Source of the DNA: Pseudomonadota bacterium
GTDB lineage: Bacteria > Pseudomonadota > Gammaproteobacteria > Burkholderiales > Burkholderiaceae_B
Assembly (NCBI GenBank): GCA_023427945.1
Contig: JAEYZR010000014.1
Span: forward strand, 1-24,765
DNA: 24,765 bases
Direction: 5' to 3'
The notes beneath the pieces were generated by a model, which searched no databases, had not been told where the DNA came from, and saw only the letters and a list, made by a program, of their open reading frames with translations. Below are positions 23,064-24,765 of the stretch, piece by piece. How positions within the stretch are numbered: position 1 is the stretch's first letter; the number at the start of each line of letters is the position of its first letter. A program made the translations under genes and the position numbers.

Positions 23064-23765
23064 ATGAACATCATCCGTCATTCTTCAGAACGGGGCCATG
23101 CCCAACACGGTTGGCTCGACAGCTATCACTCTTTCTCGTTCGGCGAGTATTACGACGCCAACCACATGGGCTGGGGGCCTTTGCGCGTGATCAACGAGGA
23201 CAGGGTGCAGCCCGGTCAAGGCTTTGGCACACACGGCCATCGCGACATGGAAATCCTGTCCTACGTTCTTTCCGGCGCGCTCGCTCACAAGGACTCGATG
23301 GGCAATGGGTCCACGCTGCGTCCGGGCGGCGTGCAACTGATGAGCGCCGGTTCGGGTGTGCGGCACAGCGAGTTCAATCCCGACGAAGCCAGCCCGGCTC
23401 ATTTCCTGCAGATCTGGATTCAGCCCAAGTTCACGGGCACGCGGCCTTCCTATCAGGAAAACGAAGTGCCGGATTCCGAAAAGCGGGGAGTGCTGCGTCC
23501 GATCGTCTCGCCCGACGGGCGCGAGGGCTCACTGACGATCGGGCAGGATGCGGTCGTCTATGCGGCTCTGGTCGATGGCAACGAACGTATCGAACATGGC
23601 ATGCTTGCTGGGCGGCGAGGCTACGTCCACATCGCTCGTGGGGTGGTGAACGTCAATGGGCAACGGCTTCACGCCGGTGACGCGCTGATGTTGGCCGATG
23701 AGCCGGTCATCGTGCTTGAAAACGGTCAGGATGCCGAAGTGCTGGTGTTCGACATGGTGGCCTGA
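23064..23765 (+). CDS. Pirin family protein (YhhW-like quercetinase/bicupin)
   Basis: The 233-residue cytoplasmic protein has the size of E. coli YhhW. The N-terminal cupin carries the full metal set at the same positions as YhhW: His57 and His59 (GTHGHRDMEIL), and His101 and Glu103 (GVRHSEFNP). Other hallmarks are the opening SSERGHAQHGWLDSYHSFSFGEYYD, LRVINEDRVQPGQGFG and HFLQIWIQP. The C-terminal half is the second, metal-free cupin plus YhhW_C-type tail. Characterised members have quercetin 2,3-dioxygenase activity in vitro; the physiological role is unclear. ATG 23064 follows CAGGAGA; an earlier in-frame ATG (22974) lies in the palindrome and is unlikely. TATGAT (23016-23021) is a good -10 box without a clear -35 box. 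It is monocistronic, closed by a strong terminator. Confidence 0.92.
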   Translation: MNIIRHSSERGHAQHGWLDSYHSFSFGEYYDANHMGWGPLRVINEDRVQPGQGFGTHGHRDMEILSYVLSGALAHKDSMGNGSTLRPGGVQLMSAGSGVRHSEFNPDEASPAHFLQIWIQPKFTGTRPSYQENEVPDSEKRGVLRPIVSPDGREGSLTIGQDAVVYAALVDGNERIEHGMLAGRRGYVHIARGVVNVNGQRLHAGDALMLADEPVIVLENGQDAEVLVFDMVA

Positions 23766-23798
23766 CCCAGCCGCAAACACCGCAGCCACGCCATCAGC

Positions 23799-23845
23799 GG
23801 GGCTTCCACCGGACTGGCTTCGTCTTGGTGGAAGCCCCCATTTTT
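23799..23845 (+). terminator. Strong Rho-independent terminator after the pirin gene
   Basis: GGGGCTTCCACC (23799-23810) pairs perfectly with GGTGGAAGCCCC (23827-23838). The 16-base loop contains a further GAC/GTC pair. CA and TTTTT (23841-23845) follow. This is the clearest intrinsic terminator in the window. Confidence 0.85.
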
Positions 23846-23905
23846 CAAAGACTAGTTCACATTGACGCCCGCGCAGCTTACCGTGATCGTCCTAGGAGGG
23901 AGACG

Positions 23906-24765
23906 ATGAGTATCAATGGTAAGGCTTATATAGCAGGTGCTTTTGAGCACCCCACCCGCAAGGCGCCGGACAAGTCTGTCGCACAGCTCCATGCCGAGTG
24001 CGCTCGCGGTGCACTTGAAGACGCAGGCCTGAGTCTGTCGGATGTCGACGGCTACTTCTGCGCTGGCGATGCGCCGGGTCTCGGCATGCTCAACATGGTG
24101 GACTACATGGGCCTGAAAGTCAGGCACGTGGATTCCACCGATACCGGTGGGTCGGCTTATCTGGCGCACGTGTCGCACGCTGCCCAGGCGATTGCCGCTG
24201 GCAAATGCAACGTGGCATTGATCACCCTGGCCGGGCGCCCGCGCTCGGAAGGTTCCAGTGGTACGCAACCGCGCAACTTCGGCGCGAACCTGCCCGACTC
24301 ACCTTTCGAAGCACCGTTTCGCGCGGTCACCGTCAACCTGTATGCGATGGTCGCCATGCGCCACATGATGCAGTACGGTACGACTGCCGAGCAGTTGGCC
24401 TGGATCAAGGTGGCGGCTTCGCATCATGCCCAGCACAACCCCAACGCCATGCTGCGCGACGTGGTCACCGTAGAGGACGTGATCAATTCGCCGATGATCT
24501 CCGATCCCTTGCATCGCCTGGACTGCTGCGTGGTCAGCGACGGCGGCGGCGCATTGCTGGTGGTTCGTCCTGAAATCGCCGCCAGCCTGAAGCGCCCGAA
24601 AGTGAAGATCCGCGGTGCGGGCGAAGCGGTCAAGGGGCAACTGGGTGGCGCCGTCGATCTTTCGTATTCCGGCGCTCGCGTGGCCGGTCCGGCTGCATTT
24701 GAAGAGGCTGGTGTGAAGCCATCTGACATCAAGTACGCGTCGATCTACGACAGCTTCACCATCAC
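23906..24765 (+). CDS. Thiolase-like (SCP2-type) protein, N-terminal part, cut by window end
   Basis: An open frame from ATG 23906 runs 286 codons to the edge. A strong AGGAGGG (23894-23900) fixes the start. The sequence follows the SCP2-type thiolase/acetyl-CoA acetyltransferase layout: YIAGAFEHPTRKAPDKSVAQLHAECARGALEDAGLSLSDVDGY, a central TGGSAYLAHVSHAAQAIAAGKCNVALI, SDGGGALLVV (211-220) and, at the edge, YDSFTI. In true thiolases a nucleophilic Cys lies in an NC-x-T/S-GS motif. The corresponding segment here is VDSTDTGGSAY (75-85), with Asp79 at the Cys position and no Cys between residues 53 and 100. It may be a thiolase-fold lyase or retro-aldolase of the Ltp2 kind, which also lack this Cys; those usually have a DUF35 partner, expected beyond the window (inference). 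It is preceded by the pirin terminator and so starts a new transcript. Confidence 0.88.
   Translation, partial: MSINGKAYIAGAFEHPTRKAPDKSVAQLHAECARGALEDAGLSLSDVDGYFCAGDAPGLGMLNMVDYMGLKVRHVDSTDTGGSAYLAHVSHAAQAIAAGKCNVALITLAGRPRSEGSSGTQPRNFGANLPDSPFEAPFRAVTVNLYAMVAMRHMMQYGTTAEQLAWIKVAASHHAQHNPNAMLRDVVTVEDVINSPMISDPLHRLDCCVVSDGGGALLVVRPEIAASLKRPKVKIRGAGEAVKGQLGGAVDLSYSGARVAGPAAFEEAGVKPSDIKYASIYDSFTI

Noticed and set aside
1..24765. Mobile elements, CRISPR arrays, tRNA or rRNA genes
   Set aside because: No transposase-like frame, regularly spaced repeat array, or tRNA/rRNA-like sequence was noticed, and the base composition looks even throughout by eye.

Overview
The window is a GC-rich stretch of a heterotrophic betaproteobacterium, most likely order Burkholderiales and family Alcaligenaceae (Bordetella/Achromobacter-like). 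This is inferred from gene content: a Bug/TctC-type solute receptor, a MexEF-OprN-type pump, several acyl-CoA dehydrogenases and a family III CoA-transferase. No rRNA, tRNA, insertion sequence, phage gene or CRISPR array was seen. Coding density is very high and no gene-free stretch exceeds 300 bases; the longest is 2104-2359.

Layout. (1) 1-1427: the 3' end of a short-chain dehydrogenase, then an ACAD10/11-like acyl-CoA dehydrogenase. (2) 1414-8312: a minus-strand TetR repressor gene diverging from a tripartite RND efflux operon (adaptor lipoprotein, MexF-type pump, OprM/OprN-type channel). The two promoters are mirror images in one imperfect palindrome, and the repressor mRNA is predicted to be nearly leaderless. 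(3) 8452-10141: a TSUP/TauE-SafE permease, a small convergent DUF3820 gene and a thiopurine S-methyltransferase. (4) 10151-13886: a valine-catabolic operon (mmsA, isobutyryl-CoA dehydrogenase, mmsB) behind a good sigma-70 promoter. (5) 13887-16157: a regulatory-looking gap with four copies of a 6-base word (ATCGCA/TGCGAT), then two translationally overlapping acyl-CoA dehydrogenase genes that look like a catalytic and a non-catalytic subunit. (6) 16174-18621: an alkylation-repair cluster (ada, divergent alkB, convergent tag). (7) 18674-22919: a LysR regulator diverging from a CoA-transferase, a zinc-less MDR oxidoreductase and an orphan Bug receptor. (8) 22920-24765: a perfect palindrome, a pirin, a strong terminator and a thiolase-like gene running off the end.

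The most unusual observation is the Ada protein. All four zinc-binding cysteines of its N-terminal domain, including the methylphosphotriester-accepting one, are replaced (Ala48, Ser52, Ser79, Arg82), while the fold-defining context, the AraC-type domain and the C-terminal PCHRV site remain. It should repair O6-alkylguanine, but it cannot sense phosphotriesters in the textbook way. Other items for a second look are the thiolase-like protein without its nucleophilic cysteine, the split acyl-CoA dehydrogenase pair, the symmetric tetR/efflux promoter and two clusters of putative operators.
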